50,721 nt of DNA from Hydrogenophaga sp. (lineage in GTDB: Bacteria; Pseudomonadota; Gammaproteobacteria; Burkholderiales; Burkholderiaceae_C): assembly GCA_011391595.1 (NCBI GenBank), contig JAABQG010000022.1, positions 1 to 50,721 of the forward strand, given 5' to 3'. Under the pieces are notes generated by a model, which did not search any database, had not been told where the DNA came from, and was given only the letters and a program-made list of their open reading frames with translations. The position numbers and the translations under genes are program-made. Shown here one piece after another: positions 22,653-32,663 of the stretch. How positions within the stretch are numbered: the first letter of the stretch is position 1; each line of letters opens with the position of its first letter.

Positions 22653-23503
22653 GACGTGCCCAGCGAAACCAGCATCATGGCCAGGGGCAAGGTTGGCAGC
22701 AATGCATCAACACGGTCCAGAACGCCGCCGTGCCCGGGCAGAAGTCCACTGCTGTCCTTGACACCCGCGCTGCGCTTGATAAGCGATTCAACCAGGTCTC
22801 CCACCACGCTCATCGCCGCCATGAAGAGCACCGCAATGAACAGCAGCCCTGCGCCATGGAGTGAGAGGCGACTGTAGAAGCTGGGCACGCTGGCTCCCAG
22901 TGACCGATCAGCCCACGCCCACACAAGGGCAAGCACCACCACGCCTGCCATCCCCCCCCAGACGCCCTCCCAGCTCTTCCCCGGACTGATGGCGGGTGCC
23001 AGCTTGCCACGACTGAACCGTCCACCGAATGCACGCCCCGAAAAATAGGCAAATATATCCGCCACCCAAACCAGAACCAGGATTGAAAGAAGGAAATTGA
23101 TACCGATAACTCGAGCCTGGGCAACGGCCAACCATGCCAGCCACAACGCGACCACCCCTCCGAACAGGCGCAGGCTTCGCGGAATCGCGGGCCAGCCCGC
23201 CACGCCTCTTCGCAGGAGCCAGGCCCCGCCCAGCACCCAGGCGGCACCGGCGATACTCCAGAGAACTGGCATCGACTGCTCCAGCCAGCCCAGACGCCAG
23301 CAAACAGCACACAAGCCGAGACAGGCCGAGGCAACGATCATCGACAGCGCACCGGTACAGCCATTGAGTCGCCCCCATTCCCAGGCACCCGCCGCGATCA
23401 GCACCAATGCAACAGCCACGAAAGGCTCCGGCGAGGGGTAAAACAGGGCGGGCAGCAGAATGGCCAGCAGGATCAGGGCTGTAATGATGCGCTGCTTGAG
23501 CAT
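22649..23503 (-). CDS. cdsA: Phosphatidate cytidylyltransferase
   Basis: CdsA makes CDP-diacylglycerol from phosphatidic acid and CTP, the branch point of phospholipid synthesis, in the inner membrane. The 284-residue protein is almost entirely hydrophobic, with about eight transmembrane segments. It ends with the family signature VKDSSGLLPGHGGVLDRVD, whose acidic residues bind metal. It lies 12 bp after uppS and overlaps dxr by 4 bp (ATGA). Confidence 0.96.
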   Translation of the reverse strand: MLKQRIITALILLAILLPALFYPSPEPFVAVALVLIAAGAWEWGRLNGCTGALSMIVASACLGLCAVCWRLGWLEQSMPVLWSIAGAAWVLGGAWLLRRGVAGWPAIPRSLRLFGGVVALWLAWLAVAQARVIGINFLLSILVLVWVADIFAYFSGRAFGGRFSRGKLAPAISPGKSWEGVWGGMAGVVVLALVWAWADRSLGASVPSFYSRLSLHGAGLLFIAVLFMAAMSVVGDLVESLIKRSAGVKDSSGLLPGHGGVLDRVDALLPTLPLAMMLVSLGTS

Positions 23504-23515
23504 GGCGTTATTCAG

Positions 23516-24247
23516 TCAGGCGGCGATCTTGCCGACAGGTGAGTTTGCAAGCTGATCGGATGTCTGCCCAAACCGGCGTTCGCGCTGGCCAAAATCAGCG
23601 ATGGCCTCATCCAGCGCGACTTCATCAAAGTCGGGCCAGAGACGCTCACTGAAATAGAGCTCCGAGTAGGCGGCTTGCCACAACAGGAAGTTGCTGATAC
23701 GCCGTTCGCCTCCCGTTCGGATTAACAGGTCGGGATCTGGCACATGCGCCAAGGCCATGGCGCGGTCAAGGCTGACCTCCGTGATAGCCGCTCCCTGGGC
23801 GGCCAGCCTGGCTGCGGCTTGGGCGATGTCCCAGCGGCCGCCATAGTTGAAGCAGACGTTCAGCACGAGGCCGGAGTTCCTGGCAGTCGTTTCTTCAGCC
23901 TGAACGAGCCCTGCCCGCATCTTCTCGGTCAGGCCCGAGCGGTCACCAATGATATGGATGCACACGCCATCCTTATGGAGCTGTGGCACCTCGCGGCCCA
24001 AGGCCATCGCCAACAATTCCATCAGACCCGAAACCTCCTCCTGGGGACGATTCCAGTTCTCCGACGAAAAGGCAAAGACCGTCAACACCGCGACACCTCG
24101 GTCCGAGCAGGCCCTGACACAGCGCCGAAGTGATTCGACCCCCTGCCTGTGTCCAGCCACACGAGGCAAAAAACGACGGGTTGCCCAGCGTCCGTTGCCA
24201 TCCATGACAATGGCAATGTGGTGCGGAATCGCGGTCAATGCAGTCAT
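23516..24247 (-). CDS. uppS: Di-trans,poly-cis-undecaprenyl-diphosphate synthase
   Basis: UppS elongates farnesyl diphosphate with isopentenyl diphosphate to the C55 carrier lipid for cell-wall and LPS polymers. The 243-residue protein has HHIAIVMDGNGRWA with catalytic Asp16, the hinge FAFSSENWNRP, VCFNYGGRWDI, and the substrate-binding LLIRTGGERRISNFLLWQ with LYFSERLWPDF. All the conserved cis-prenyltransferase regions are present. It lies between frr and cdsA, as in most proteobacteria. Confidence 0.97.
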   Translation of the reverse strand: MTALTAIPHHIAIVMDGNGRWATRRFLPRVAGHRQGVESLRRCVRACSDRGVAVLTVFAFSSENWNRPQEEVSGLMELLAMALGREVPQLHKDGVCIHIIGDRSGLTEKMRAGLVQAEETTARNSGLVLNVCFNYGGRWDIAQAAARLAAQGAAITEVSLDRAMALAHVPDPDLLIRTGGERRISNFLLWQAAYSELYFSERLWPDFDEVALDEAIADFGQRERRFGQTSDQLANSPVGKIAA

Positions 24248-24272
24248 GATGGTTGGTGAGCCTGGAGGGTCG

Positions 24273-24833
24273 TCAGACGGCCATGATTTCCTGCTCTTTG
24301 CCTGCGACGAGCTGATCGATCGTGATCACATGCCTGTCAGTCACCTTTTGAATATCGGCTTCAGCACGCTTTTGGTCATCTTCAGAGGCCAGCTTTTCCT
24401 TGACCAGTTTCTTGACCGCCTCGTTCGCGTCGCGTCGCAGATTCCGCACGGCAATTTTTGCGTTCTCACCTTCATGCCGCACCAGTTTGGTCATCTCTTT
24501 GCGGCGTTCTTCGCTCATGGGCGGCATCGGCACGCGGATCAAGTCTCCCATGGACGATGGATTGAGGCCCAGCTCACTTTCACGAATGGCTTTCTCGATC
24601 TTGGCACCCATGCCTTTTTCCCACGGCTGGATGCTGATGGTGCGGGCATCGAGCAAGGACACGTTGGCCACCTGGCTCAACGGCACCATCGAGCCATAGT
24701 AGTCGACATGAATCGAGTCCAGCAGGGCAGGATTCGCACGACCAGTCCGAATCTTCGTCAGGTTGTGCATGAAAGCTGCAATGGACTGATCCATCTTGGC
24801 TTCGGTTGTCATTTTGATATCAGCAGTTGTCAT
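24273..24833 (-). CDS. frr: Ribosome recycling factor
   Basis: RRF splits the post-termination ribosome together with EF-G. From ATG 24833 the protein is 186 residues, the standard length. The frame is open a few codons further up, but AGGAG lies ideally before 24833. Conserved features include [49 protein letters not shown] and [14 protein letters not shown]. The three-helix-bundle and beta-domain layout can be inferred from these. It follows pyrH by 30 bp. Confidence 0.97.
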   Translation of the reverse strand: MTTADIKMTTEAKMDQSIAAFMHNLTKIRTGRANPALLDSIHVDYYGSMVPLSQVANVSLLDARTISIQPWEKGMGAKIEKAIRESELGLNPSSMGDLIRVPMPPMSEERRKEMTKLVRHEGENAKIAVRNLRRDANEAVKKLVKEKLASEDDQKRAEADIQKVTDRHVITIDQLVAGKEQEIMAV

Positions 24834-24863
24834 TTGCGTTTTCTCCTGAACAAAAGGCACACT

Positions 24864-25586
24864 TCAGGCATACACCAGAGTGCCCTCATCTTCTCCCATC
24901 ACTACGCGCTTGAGCGCGCCATGCTTGAATATCGAGAACACTTTGACGGGTAGCTTCTGGTCACGGCACAAAGCAAACGCGGTCGCGTCCATGATGCCCA
25001 GATTCTGGGCCATGGCCTCGTCGAAGGTAATCCTGGCATATCGCGTGGCGCCAGGATCCTTCTTGGGATCGGCGGTGTACACGCCGTCGACTTTCGTCGC
25101 CTTGAGCACCACCTCTGCACCGATCTCGGCGCCTCGAAGTGCCGCAGCCGTGTCGGTTGTGAAGAACGGATTTCCGGTGCCCGCCGCAAAAACCACGACC
25201 TTGCCTTCTTCGAGGTACTGAAGTGCCTTGGGGCGCACGTAGGGCTCCACCACCTGTTCGATGGCGATCGCCGACATCACGCGCGCAGTCAGGCCAGCCT
25301 TGTTCATGGTGTCAGCCAGCGCCAGCGCATTCATAACCGTGGCCAGCATGCCCATGTAATCAGCGGTCGCCCGGTCCATGCCGACCGAGCCACCGGCGAC
25401 CCCTCGAAAGATGTTCCCCCCCCCAATTACCACGGCGACCTCGACCCCAAGACGGGTAACTTCGGCGATTTCCTCGACCATGCGAACGATGGTGGCGTGG
25501 TTGATGCCGAAAGCGTCATCGCCCATCAGCGCCTCGCCGGACAGCTTGAGCAAAATCCGCTTGTGGGCTGGCTTGACGAGGGTCAT
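24864..25586 (-). CDS. pyrH: UMP kinase
   Basis: PyrH phosphorylates UMP to UDP as a hexameric, GTP-activated amino-acid-kinase-fold enzyme. The 240-residue protein has the N-terminal [14 protein letters not shown], the phosphate-binding [11 protein letters not shown], the [16 protein letters not shown] signature and [15 protein letters not shown]. The 52-bp gap from tsf and 30-bp gap to frr fit the conserved rpsB-tsf-pyrH-frr string. It works in the same pathway as carAB upstream in the window. Confidence 0.97.
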   Translation of the reverse strand: MTLVKPAHKRILLKLSGEALMGDDAFGINHATIVRMVEEIAEVTRLGVEVAVVIGGGNIFRGVAGGSVGMDRATADYMGMLATVMNALALADTMNKAGLTARVMSAIAIEQVVEPYVRPKALQYLEEGKVVVFAAGTGNPFFTTDTAAALRGAEIGAEVVLKATKVDGVYTADPKKDPGATRYARITFDEAMAQNLGIMDATAFALCRDQKLPVKVFSIFKHGALKRVVMGEDEGTLVYA

Positions 25587-25638
25587 GGTTGGGCTCCTGC
25601 AGTTGAACTAAGTTTAGCTGCCTGTCGGCGAAAAGCAG

Positions 25639-26562
25639 TCAGGCTGCGCCTTTCGCCGCGGCCACCTGGGCAGCGACTTCAGCGGCGAAATCATCGACCT
25701 TCTTTTCGATGCCTTCACCCACCACGTACAAGGTAAAACCCTTGACCGTGGTGCCCGACGCCTTGAGCATCTGCTCCACGGTCTGCTTGTCATTCTTGAC
25801 GAACGACTGATTGAAGAGGCTGACTTCCTTGAGGTATTTTTGCACTCCACCATCAATCCGCTTGGCCACGATCTCATCAGACTGAACGGGTTTGCCGGCC
25901 GCAACGGCTTCGGCCGCGGCTTCAGCCGCCTTGGCAGCAGCCACCGAGCGCTCACGGGCCACGAGCTCCGCGGGGACATCCGCACTTGACAAGGCCACTG
26001 GCTTCATCGCGGCGACATGCATGGCAACGTCTTTGGCGGCTGTATCGTCACCGTCGAATTCAACCACGACACCAATCCGGGTGCCGTGAAGGTAGCTGGC
26101 CAGTTTTGCGCCAGAAGAGAAGCGCTTGAAACGGCGAAAGGCCATGTTCTCGCCAATCTTGCCAATCAGGCCCTTGCGCACGTCCTCGAGCGTCGGCCCA
26201 TAGCCCTCAAGGCTGCATGGCAGCGCACCCAAGGCGGCCAGATCCGCCGGATTGTGCTTTGCGATCAATGCGACTGCGGCATTTGCCAATGCCAGGAAGC
26301 CGTCGTTCTTGGTCACGAAATCGGTTTCGCAGTTGACTTCCAGCAATGCGCCGGTGGTGCCGTCGATGCTGCACACCACAACGCCTTCGGCCGTCACGCG
26401 CGACGCCGCCTTGCCGGCCTTGGTACCCAGTTTGACACGCAAGAGTTCTTCCGCCTTGGCCATGTCGCCATCGGCCTCCGTCAATGCCTTTTTGCACTCC
26501 ATCATCGGGGCATCGGTTTTGCCACGCAGTTCGGCGACCATGCTTGCAGTAATTGCTGCCAT
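25639..26562 (-). CDS. tsf: Translation elongation factor Ts
   Basis: EF-Ts is the guanine-nucleotide exchange factor for EF-Tu. The 307-residue protein is slightly longer than E. coli's (283) and typical of betaproteobacteria. An N-terminal UBA-like domain with [20 protein letters not shown] is followed by the core domain containing [12 protein letters not shown]. Two dimerisation subdomains and [18 protein letters not shown] complete the protein. It is separated from rpsB by 85 bp containing a strong hairpin that may set the S2:EF-Ts ratio. Confidence 0.97.
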   Translation of the reverse strand: MAAITASMVAELRGKTDAPMMECKKALTEADGDMAKAEELLRVKLGTKAGKAASRVTAEGVVVCSIDGTTGALLEVNCETDFVTKNDGFLALANAAVALIAKHNPADLAALGALPCSLEGYGPTLEDVRKGLIGKIGENMAFRRFKRFSSGAKLASYLHGTRIGVVVEFDGDDTAAKDVAMHVAAMKPVALSSADVPAELVARERSVAAAKAAEAAAEAVAAGKPVQSDEIVAKRIDGGVQKYLKEVSLFNQSFVKNDKQTVEQMLKASGTTVKGFTLYVVGEGIEKKVDDFAAEVAAQVAAAKGAA

Positions 26563-26600
26563 TTTTCTACTCCGTAATCAATTCAAAGAGGGGGATGGGA

Positions 26601-26629
26601 CTAAAAAAAAGGGGCAAAAAAGCCCCTTT
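26601..26629 (-). terminator. Intrinsic terminator or attenuator between rpsB and tsf
   Basis: Read leftward, AAAGGGGC-TTTTTT-GCCCCTTT is followed by TTTTTAG, giving an 8-bp stem with a U-tract. It should terminate part of the rpsB transcripts and attenuate tsf. A hairpin at this position is also known in E. coli. Confidence 0.8.
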
Positions 26630-26647
26630 CTGTGTGGCCTTGAGGGC

Positions 26648-27400
26648 TCAGGCTGAGGCGTTCTCGACTTCCACGAACTCGTCGGCGCTCTCCGCAGCGA
26701 CGGCCTTGACAACGTCATCCACAGCATTGGAGCGACCTTCAAGAATCGCGTCTGCAATGCCGCGCGCATAGAGCGTCACGGCCTTCGCCGAGTCGTCATT
26801 GCCCGGGATCACGTAGTCAATGCCTTCGGGCGAGTGGTTGGTGTCGACCACGCCAATCAGGGGAATGCCGAGTTTCCTGGCTTCGGCAATCGCAATCTTG
26901 TGGTAGCCCACGTCGATCACGAAAATCGCGTCCGGCAGTGCGGCCATATCCTGAATGCCGCCAATGTCGCGCTCGAGTTTCTCGATTTCGCGCTTGAACA
27001 TCAGTTGCTCTTTCTTGCTCAGGGAATCCAGGCCAGCCTCCTGCTGCGTCTTCATGTCCTTCAAGCGCTTGATCGAGGTCTTGACCGTCTTGAAATTGGT
27101 CAGCATGCCACCCAGCCAGCGTTGATCAACGTAAGGAACGCCAACGCGCTTGGCTTCTGACGCTACGGTTTCGCGAGCCTGTCGCTTGGTGCCGACCATC
27201 AGGATGGTGCCGCGGTTAGCCGAGAGTTGCTTGGCAAACTTGGCGGCTTCCTGGAACATCGGCAAGGATTTTTCCAGGTTGATGATGTGGATCTTGTTGC
27301 GATGGCCAAAAATGAAGGGCGCCATCTTGGGATTCCAGAAGCGGGTTTGGTGACCGAAATGGACACCGGCTTCCAGCATTTCGCGCATGGTAACGGACAT
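26648..27400 (-). CDS. rpsB: 30S ribosomal protein S2
   Basis: S2 binds late to the 30S subunit near S1. From ATG 27400 ([20 protein letters not shown]) the protein is 250 residues. It includes [47 protein letters not shown], the coiled-coil insertion at about 100-150, and [24 protein letters not shown]. The frame remains open far upstream, but that part is antisense to the amidase gene. GGAG precedes the ATG. It heads the long leftward operon. Confidence 0.98.
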   Translation of the reverse strand: MSVTMREMLEAGVHFGHQTRFWNPKMAPFIFGHRNKIHIINLEKSLPMFQEAAKFAKQLSANRGTILMVGTKRQARETVASEAKRVGVPYVDQRWLGGMLTNFKTVKTSIKRLKDMKTQQEAGLDSLSKKEQLMFKREIEKLERDIGGIQDMAALPDAIFVIDVGYHKIAIAEARKLGIPLIGVVDTNHSPEGIDYVIPGNDDSAKAVTLYARGIADAILEGRSNAVDDVVKAVAAESADEFVEVENASA

Positions 27401-27553
27401 GGTTTCTACTCCAAAGGTTAAGTCTAAAATCCAGCCCACTAATCGCAACTTCGGTGACATACCATCACACGATGAAGAAGTTGCAACACCTTGAGGGACT
27501 GGCTTGCGATTTGTCTTGACGGAATCACCAATTTGACTCTGCAAAACTTGTAG

Positions 27554-27562
27554 ATTGTAGCA
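27554..27562 (-). promoter_or_regulatory. Candidate extended -10 promoter of rpsB
   Basis: Read leftward, TGCTACAAT (27562-27554) is an extended -10 element with no good -35. It implies a leader of about 145 nt before the rpsB ATG. In other proteobacteria the rpsB leader is an S2 feedback site. The divergent amidase start codon lies only 20 bp away. Confidence 0.45.
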
Positions 27563-27581
27563 CGGCCGACCCCGCCACACC

Positions 27582-28976
27582 ATGTCCAATGACCTCCTTG
27601 CCACCCGGCAGCGCATCCAACTTGGCGATCTGACGGCCTCCGCGGCGATCGGGCGGGCCATCGAGCATGCGCAATCCGCCGCATGCTGCCCCGCTTTCCG
27701 GCAGACGCAGTTTGACGAGGCCCGGGCCGTCGCGCGCCAAGCCGACGCCAGCCACGCACCTACCCCAATATCGCGGCTGGCCGGACTCCCATTTTCAATC
27801 AAAGACCTGTTCGATGTCGCGGGCCAGCCCACGCGTGCAGGGTCACAGGTTCTGGCGGGTTCTGCACCGGCACAATCCGACAGCCCTGCGGTGGCACGCC
27901 TGAAAGCCGCCGGCGGCGCCATGATCGGACGCACCCACATGGTGGAGTTCGCATTTTCGGGCGTAGGAACCAATCCACACTTCCCGACGCCCGCAGCTTG
28001 GGATGGTCGCTTTGGCAAGGCGGTGGGCGATCCGGGCGCGCCGCGAATTCCGGGCGGATCGTCTTCCGGCGCCGGCGTTTCGGTTGCCATGGGCGCCGCC
28101 TTCATCGGTCTGGGATCTGACACCGGCGGCTCGATCCGGATTCCGGCGGCGCTCAATGGAATTGTCGGCTTCAAGAGCACGGCGGGTCGGGTGCCCACGG
28201 AAGGCGCCATCCCGCTTTCGACCACGCTGGACACCGTGTGTGCCCTCACCCGCAGCGTTCGGGATGCCGTCCTTGCCCATGAGATTCTGGCGGCACGTCG
28301 AGTCACCCGCAGTCCAGCGCCGTTGTCGGCCTACCGGATCGCCATTGCGCAGACCACCCTGCTCGACGGGCTCGACGAAACCGTCCTGCGTGCGTTTCAG
28401 CGCACCTTGAATGCCCTGCGCATGGCCGGGGCGGAGATCGATGAAATCCCCCTGTCCGGAATTGGCGACCTGAGCGCCATTCAATCCACCGGCGGTTTTT
28501 CAGCGGCCGAAAGCTACGCCTGGCATCGGCAGTCGCTGGCTTCGAGTGCCAGCGCGTACGACCCGCGGGTTGCTGTACGAATCCAGCGCGGCGCGGCGAT
28601 GAAGGCCCATGAATACATCGAACTTGTGACGGCACGGCGCCAGTGGATACGCCGCGTCGAGGCTGCACTGCACGGCTACGATGCCGTACTCTCCCCCACG
28701 GTACCCGTCGTGGGTCCGACCATTGCATCGGTGGCGCCCGCTCGTGGTGTCGATACTTTGGTGGACGCAGCAAGGGATACCGAGTTTTTCAGGGTCAACG
28801 CTTTGCTTTTGCGCAACACCAGCGTCGTGAACATGCTCGACGGCTGCGCCCTTTCGCTGCCCTGCCATGCCGCCGACGAACTGCCGGTAGGCCTGATGGT
28901 CTGGCATGGCGCCATGCGCGACGACACCGTTCTGAATGTCGGTCTTCGGATCGAGGAATTACTTCAAATACAATAG
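27582..28976 (+). CDS. Amidase signature family protein
   Basis: A 464-residue amide hydrolase of the amidase signature family. The Ser-cisSer-Lys triad is visible as Lys74 in [13 protein letters not shown], the cis-Ser in [15 protein letters not shown] (about 160-162), and nucleophile Ser184 in [16 protein letters not shown]. The substrate is not predictable: the family includes GatA, nicotinamidase-like and drug-amide hydrolases. Absence of gatB/gatC nearby argues against tRNA amidotransferase. It is divergent from rpsB. Its last codons and TAG stop (28974-28976) fall within the ATAGCT of repeat copy C, so the native C-terminus may have been altered by the element. Confidence 0.88.
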   Translation: MSNDLLATRQRIQLGDLTASAAIGRAIEHAQSAACCPAFRQTQFDEARAVARQADASHAPTPISRLAGLPFSIKDLFDVAGQPTRAGSQVLAGSAPAQSDSPAVARLKAAGGAMIGRTHMVEFAFSGVGTNPHFPTPAAWDGRFGKAVGDPGAPRIPGGSSSGAGVSVAMGAAFIGLGSDTGGSIRIPAALNGIVGFKSTAGRVPTEGAIPLSTTLDTVCALTRSVRDAVLAHEILAARRVTRSPAPLSAYRIAIAQTTLLDGLDETVLRAFQRTLNALRMAGAEIDEIPLSGIGDLSAIQSTGGFSAAESYAWHRQSLASSASAYDPRVAVRIQRGAAMKAHEYIELVTARRQWIRRVEAALHGYDAVLSPTVPVVGPTIASVAPARGVDTLVDAARDTEFFRVNALLLRNTSVVNMLDGCALSLPCHAADELPVGLMVWHGAMRDDTVLNVGLRIEELLQIQ

Positions 28977-29016
28977 CTGATAACGACCATTCGACGCTGG
29001 GTAAGAGGCGTTTTTT
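28971..29016 (+). repeat. Dispersed repeat, copy C (amidase 3' end)
   Basis: This is one of the clearest copies: AATAGCT at 28972-28978, CCATTCGACGCTGG at 28987-29000, then GTAAGAGGCGTTTTTT. It provides the amidase stop codon and ends 12 bp before dadA. The T-run could also aid transcription termination. Confidence 0.85.
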
Positions 29017-29028
29017 GCACAAACATCC

Positions 29029-30282
29029 ATGAAAATTGCCATTGTGGGCGCCGGCATCATCGGCGTAACCACCGCGTATGAGTTGGCCGCTGACGGCCAC
29101 GAGGTCACTGTATTCGAGCGGCGCGGCGCTGCCGCAGAGGAAACCAGCTTCGCCAATGCCGGCCTGGTCGCGCCCGGCTATGTCACACCTTGGGCTGCGC
29201 CTGGTATGCCAGGCAAGGTGCTGGGCTATCTCTTGAGCCGCCATGCGCCGGTCAAGCTCGGCATGCCGCTTTCGGGAAGAGAACTGGCCTGGATGTGGCA
29301 ATGGTGGCGCGCCTGCAAGCTGGAAACCTACGCAGCCAACCGGGCCCGCATGCAGCGACTGGCGTTTTACAGCCGCCAGCGCCTGCACCAGATCACGGCT
29401 GACCTCAAGCTTGAATACGACCGCAGTGATGGCTATCTGGTCCTGCTGCGCTCTGAAAAAGAACGTGAGCTGACACGCCCAGGTCTGCAGGTTCTGCGCG
29501 ACGCCGGCGTGAATTTTCGGGAGATCGGCCCGGACGAGGCGCGCAAAGTGGAGCCTGCCCTCAACCCGGATACCGCATTCGCTGGCGCTATCCACCTCAG
29601 CGACGACGAAGTGGGAAACTGCCGTCAGTTTGCCCTCTTGCTGAAAGACGAAGCGCGCCACCTGGGCGCCCGGTTCGAGTTCAACACGACTGTGGCGAGC
29701 CTCGCGCAGACACCCTCACCGGCTTTGAAAATCGCCGGCGAGACCGCGCCCCGCGCCTTTGATGCGATCGTGCTGTGCGCCGGGCTTGACAGCGCTTCAC
29801 TGCTGCGTCCGCTCGGGCTCAAAGTGCCGATGATTGCGGTACATGGCTATTCGGTCAGTGCCCAGGTTCGCGAGCCTCTCAACGCGCCGCGCAGCGCCGT
29901 CATGGATGAGCGCTACAAGGTCGCCATATCACGCCTGGGCCAGCGCGTGCGCGTGGCCGGCAGTGCAGAACTGGGTGGCTCCGCCACAGCCCTGCGTGCC
30001 AGTTCGTTGCAGACGCTCTACAAAGTGCTCCATGACTGGTTCCCAGGCGCGGCCCACCTTTCCAGCGGGGTACAGGAATGGAAGGGTGCCCGTCCAATGC
30101 TGCCTGACGGCCCACCGGTCCTGGGGGCCAGTGGCCTGCCGGGTGTCTGGCTCAATCTCGGTCATGGCTCAAGCGGCTGGGCGCTCAGTTGCGGCAGCGC
30201 CCGCGTGCTCGCCGACCTGATGGCCGGCCGGGCAGCGGATGTCGACCTGGAAGGGCTGGGCGTGGAGCGACTGCGCCACTGA
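29029..30282 (+). CDS. dadA: D-amino acid dehydrogenase
   Basis: DadA is a membrane-associated FAD enzyme that oxidises D-amino acids (classically D-alanine) to 2-oxo acids and passes electrons to the respiratory chain. The 417-residue protein opens with the FAD-binding KIAIVGAGIIGVTTAYELA. It carries SFANAGLVAPGYVTPWAAPG, the family's active-site region, and ends in LNLGHGSSGWALSCGSARVL, the second FAD contact. There is no neighbouring alr racemase, so its physiological substrate is open. It follows the amidase by 52 bp and may be co-transcribed if repeat copy C is read through. Confidence 0.93.
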   Translation: MKIAIVGAGIIGVTTAYELAADGHEVTVFERRGAAAEETSFANAGLVAPGYVTPWAAPGMPGKVLGYLLSRHAPVKLGMPLSGRELAWMWQWWRACKLETYAANRARMQRLAFYSRQRLHQITADLKLEYDRSDGYLVLLRSEKERELTRPGLQVLRDAGVNFREIGPDEARKVEPALNPDTAFAGAIHLSDDEVGNCRQFALLLKDEARHLGARFEFNTTVASLAQTPSPALKIAGETAPRAFDAIVLCAGLDSASLLRPLGLKVPMIAVHGYSVSAQVREPLNAPRSAVMDERYKVAISRLGQRVRVAGSAELGGSATALRASSLQTLYKVLHDWFPGAAHLSSGVQEWKGARPMLPDGPPVLGASGLPGVWLNLGHGSSGWALSCGSARVLADLMAGRAADVDLEGLGVERLRH

Positions 30283-30326
30283 CGCAGCCGGGCCCACAGC
30301 GGCTCAGGTCACGGCACAATGTGACC

Positions 30327-31835
30327 ATGTACCGCGTCACACCCGCCCTGCCCCTCCCGCTGTATGACATCGCCACCACCCGCCGGATGGAATCGGCGGC
30401 AGCGGCGGGCTTGCCAGCCCACACACTGATGCAGCGCGCAGGGCTGGCCGTGGCGCGCCTGGCAGTTGCATTGGCACCGCACGCGCGCACCGTCTGGGTA
30501 GCTTGTGGCCCCGGCAATAACGGCGGCGATGGCCTGGAGGCTGCCGCCCACTTGCAGCGCTGGGGGCACCATCCCGTCGTCACCTGGCTCGGCAACGAGT
30601 CGTCATCGCCTCCAGATGCGTTGGCGTCTCTCGCGACGGCACGCGCAGCTGGTGTGACGTTCTCTGATTTCCCCCCCGGCGGTCTTGGACCTGATGACCT
30701 GTGCATCGACGCATTGTTGGGCATCGGTGCCACGCGCGCCCCGCAAGGCCGGATGGCGGAATGGTTTGCGGCACTGAACGCGAGCCCCGCTCAGATACTG
30801 GCCGTGGATGTTCCATCGGGCCTGAACGCCGACACGGGCGAATGCACAGCAAAAACAATAGCTAAGCATGACCATTCAGCGATGGGAAGAGGGCAGATTC
30901 ACGCAACAAATACGCTCGCGCTGCTCAGTTGCAAGCCTGGACTGTTCACGGCGCATGGCCGGGACGCTGCCGGCGCGGTATGGTTTGACGATCTCGGGGT
31001 GACCGCCACGACCGAGCCGCCCTGCGCCCAATTGAACGTCCCGCCCGCATCGACGCGCCGGCCCCACGCCTCCCACAAGGGCAGCCACGGTGACGTCGCG
31101 GTGATCGGCGGCGAAGGCGCGGGAGCCCGCGGCATGGGCATGACCGGCGCGGCGCTGCTGGCATCCACTGCGGCACTGCATGGCGGTGCCGGTCGGGTGC
31201 TGGTCAACCTGCTGGATGATGGCGCCTTGACTCTTGCCGCCAGCCAGCCTGAATTGATGATGCGCAGTCTTGATGCGCTTGATTTGCGTGTTCTGACGGT
31301 CGTCTGCGGCTGCGGCGGCGGTCAGGCTGTGAGAGCCGTGCTGCCCAGGGTTTTGTCACAGTCCTTGCAATTGGTCCTCGACGCCGATGCCTTGAACGCG
31401 ATCGCTGATGACAGCTCACTGCGAATCCTCCTCCAGCAGCGTTCGGCGCGCGATCTGGCCACGGTGCTGACACCACATCCGCTGGAGGCCGCGCGCCTGC
31501 TAGGCAGCAGCGCCGATGCCGTACAGGCCGATCGCCTCACTGCCGCCCGCCGTTTGTCCGGTGACCTGCGATGTGTCGTGGTGCTCAAGGGCTCGGGCAC
31601 CGTGATTGCAGCTCCCGGAGAAACGCCCGCCATCAATCCGACAGGCAACCCCCTCCTTGGCACCGCCGGCACGGGGGATGTCCTTGCCGGTCTGTTGGGC
31701 GCGCGACTTGCGGCGGGCAATCAGCCGTTCACTGCCGCCTGCTCAGCCGTCTACCACCATGGCGCCGCTGCCGATGTCTGGCCAGCCAATCAAGCGCTGA
31801 CTGCGAGCGCACTGGCCCGTCGTCTCACCGCCTGA
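30327..31835 (+). CDS. nnr: Bifunctional NAD(P)H-hydrate repair enzyme (epimerase/dehydratase)
   Basis: Nnr repairs hydrated NADH and NADPH. The N-terminal YjeF domain (about 1-200) epimerises R/S-NAD(P)HX, and the C-terminal carbohydrate-kinase-like domain removes water with ADP. From ATG 30327 it is 502 residues. Motifs include VACGPGNNGGDGLEAA (epimerase), AVDVPSGLNADTGE, GDVAVIGGEGAGARGMG, VLDADALNA, LTPHPLEAARLL and the catalytic-Asp segment GTAGTGDVLAGLLG. The junction after NADTG is about 13 residues longer than in relatives I recall. The extra residues (KTIAKHDHSAMGRG) are encoded by repeat copy D, an apparent in-frame insertion in a surface loop. A GTG at 30321 is an alternative start. 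Confidence 0.93.
   Translation: MYRVTPALPLPLYDIATTRRMESAAAAGLPAHTLMQRAGLAVARLAVALAPHARTVWVACGPGNNGGDGLEAAAHLQRWGHHPVVTWLGNESSSPPDALASLATARAAGVTFSDFPPGGLGPDDLCIDALLGIGATRAPQGRMAEWFAALNASPAQILAVDVPSGLNADTGECTAKTIAKHDHSAMGRGQIHATNTLALLSCKPGLFTAHGRDAAGAVWFDDLGVTATTEPPCAQLNVPPASTRRPHASHKGSHGDVAVIGGEGAGARGMGMTGAALLASTAALHGGAGRVLVNLLDDGALTLAASQPELMMRSLDALDLRVLTVVCGCGGGQAVRAVLPRVLSQSLQLVLDADALNAIADDSSLRILLQQRSARDLATVLTPHPLEAARLLGSSADAVQADRLTAARRLSGDLRCVVVLKGSGTVIAAPGETPAINPTGNPLLGTAGTGDVLAGLLGARLAAGNQPFTAACSAVYHHGAAADVWPANQALTASALARRLTA
30855..30897 (+). repeat. Dispersed repeat, copy D (in frame inside nnr)
   Basis: AATAGCT at 30857-30863 is followed by GACCATTCAGCGATGGGAAG and AGGGCAGATT. It lies between the NADTG and KPGLF motifs of nnr and is read in frame without a stop, unlike copies C and E where ATAG supplies a stop. 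Confidence 0.8.
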
Positions 31836-31862
31836 CGGACCGAACTCACCATCAGCGCCACA

Positions 31863-32618
31863 TCAACCCCGACCCGCAAAGGGCATCTTGGTCGCCATCA
31901 CCGTGTGAAACATCACGTTCGCATCGAGCGGCAGGCTGGCCATGTACACAATCGACTTGCCTACGATGGCCACGTCCATCAGCGGCTCCACGGCAATCTC
32001 GCCGTTGGCCTGCGGTACGCCTCGGGCCATCGGTGCGGCCATTTCAGTGGCCGCGTTGCCGATGTCAATCTGCCCCACTGCAATATCGTACCTTCGACCA
32101 TCCAGCGATGCCGCCTTGGTCAATCCGGTCACCGCATGTTTGGTAGCGGTATAGGCGATGGAATTCGGCCGCGGCGTCGTCGCGGAAATGGAGCCGTTGT
32201 TGATGATCCTTCCACCTCGGGGCGTCTGGGCCTTCATCACGCGAAATGCGGCTTGAACGCAATAAAACATGCCGCTCAGATTGACATCGACCACATCACG
32301 CCACTGCTGGACAGTCAAATCCTCCAGGGGCACCCCAGGGGCACTGATCCCTGCATTGTTGAACAGAAGGTCCACTCGTCCATGCGCCTGAACCACCTTG
32401 TCGAAAAGCCGCTGAACTGACAACGGATCGGACACGTCCGTAACGACGGGGATCGCATGCGAACCCGCCGCTGATGCCACGGCCACAGCCTCCAGGGCAG
32501 CTAAGCGGCGCCCGGCCAATGCCACGTGCCATCCCTCGGCAAGCAGTGCCAACGCGGCCGCCTTTCCCACGCCGCTGCCTGCACCCGTCACGATCGCTAT
32601 TCCCGGCTGAATGCTCAT
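31863..32618 (-). CDS. SDR family oxidoreductase
   Basis: A classical short-chain dehydrogenase of 251 residues from ATG 32618, which is preceded by AGGA. It has the NAD(P)-binding [15 protein letters not shown] (11-25), NNAG (87-90) and the catalytic Ser143, Tyr156 and Lys160 in the YTATK context. The family marker [12 protein letters not shown] after the active site is common to a subgroup of uncharacterised proteobacterial SDRs. Arg37-Arg38 after the second beta strand suggests NADP preference. The substrate is unknown. It is convergent with nnr (27 bp between stops) and follows rnr by 45 bp. Confidence 0.9.
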   Translation of the reverse strand: MSIQPGIAIVTGAGSGVGKAAALALLAEGWHVALAGRRLAALEAVAVASAAGSHAIPVVTDVSDPLSVQRLFDKVVQAHGRVDLLFNNAGISAPGVPLEDLTVQQWRDVVDVNLSGMFYCVQAAFRVMKAQTPRGGRIINNGSISATTPRPNSIAYTATKHAVTGLTKAASLDGRRYDIAVGQIDIGNAATEMAAPMARGVPQANGEIAVEPLMDVAIVGKSIVYMASLPLDANVMFHTVMATKMPFAGRG

Positions 32619-32663
32619 TGACTTTTTTCCTGCGACTGACGCGGACTTGTGAATGGCCAATCT

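Noticed and set aside
27401-28306. Open frame extending rpsB about 300 codons upstream
   Set aside because: It runs antisense to the amidase gene and through the rpsB leader; S2 starts at 27400 with a ribosome binding site.
32080-32125. CGACCATCCAGCGATG in the SDR gene resembles the dispersed repeat core
   Set aside because: It encodes SLDGR next to [17 protein letters not shown], which is conserved in this SDR subgroup, so the match follows from coding constraint.
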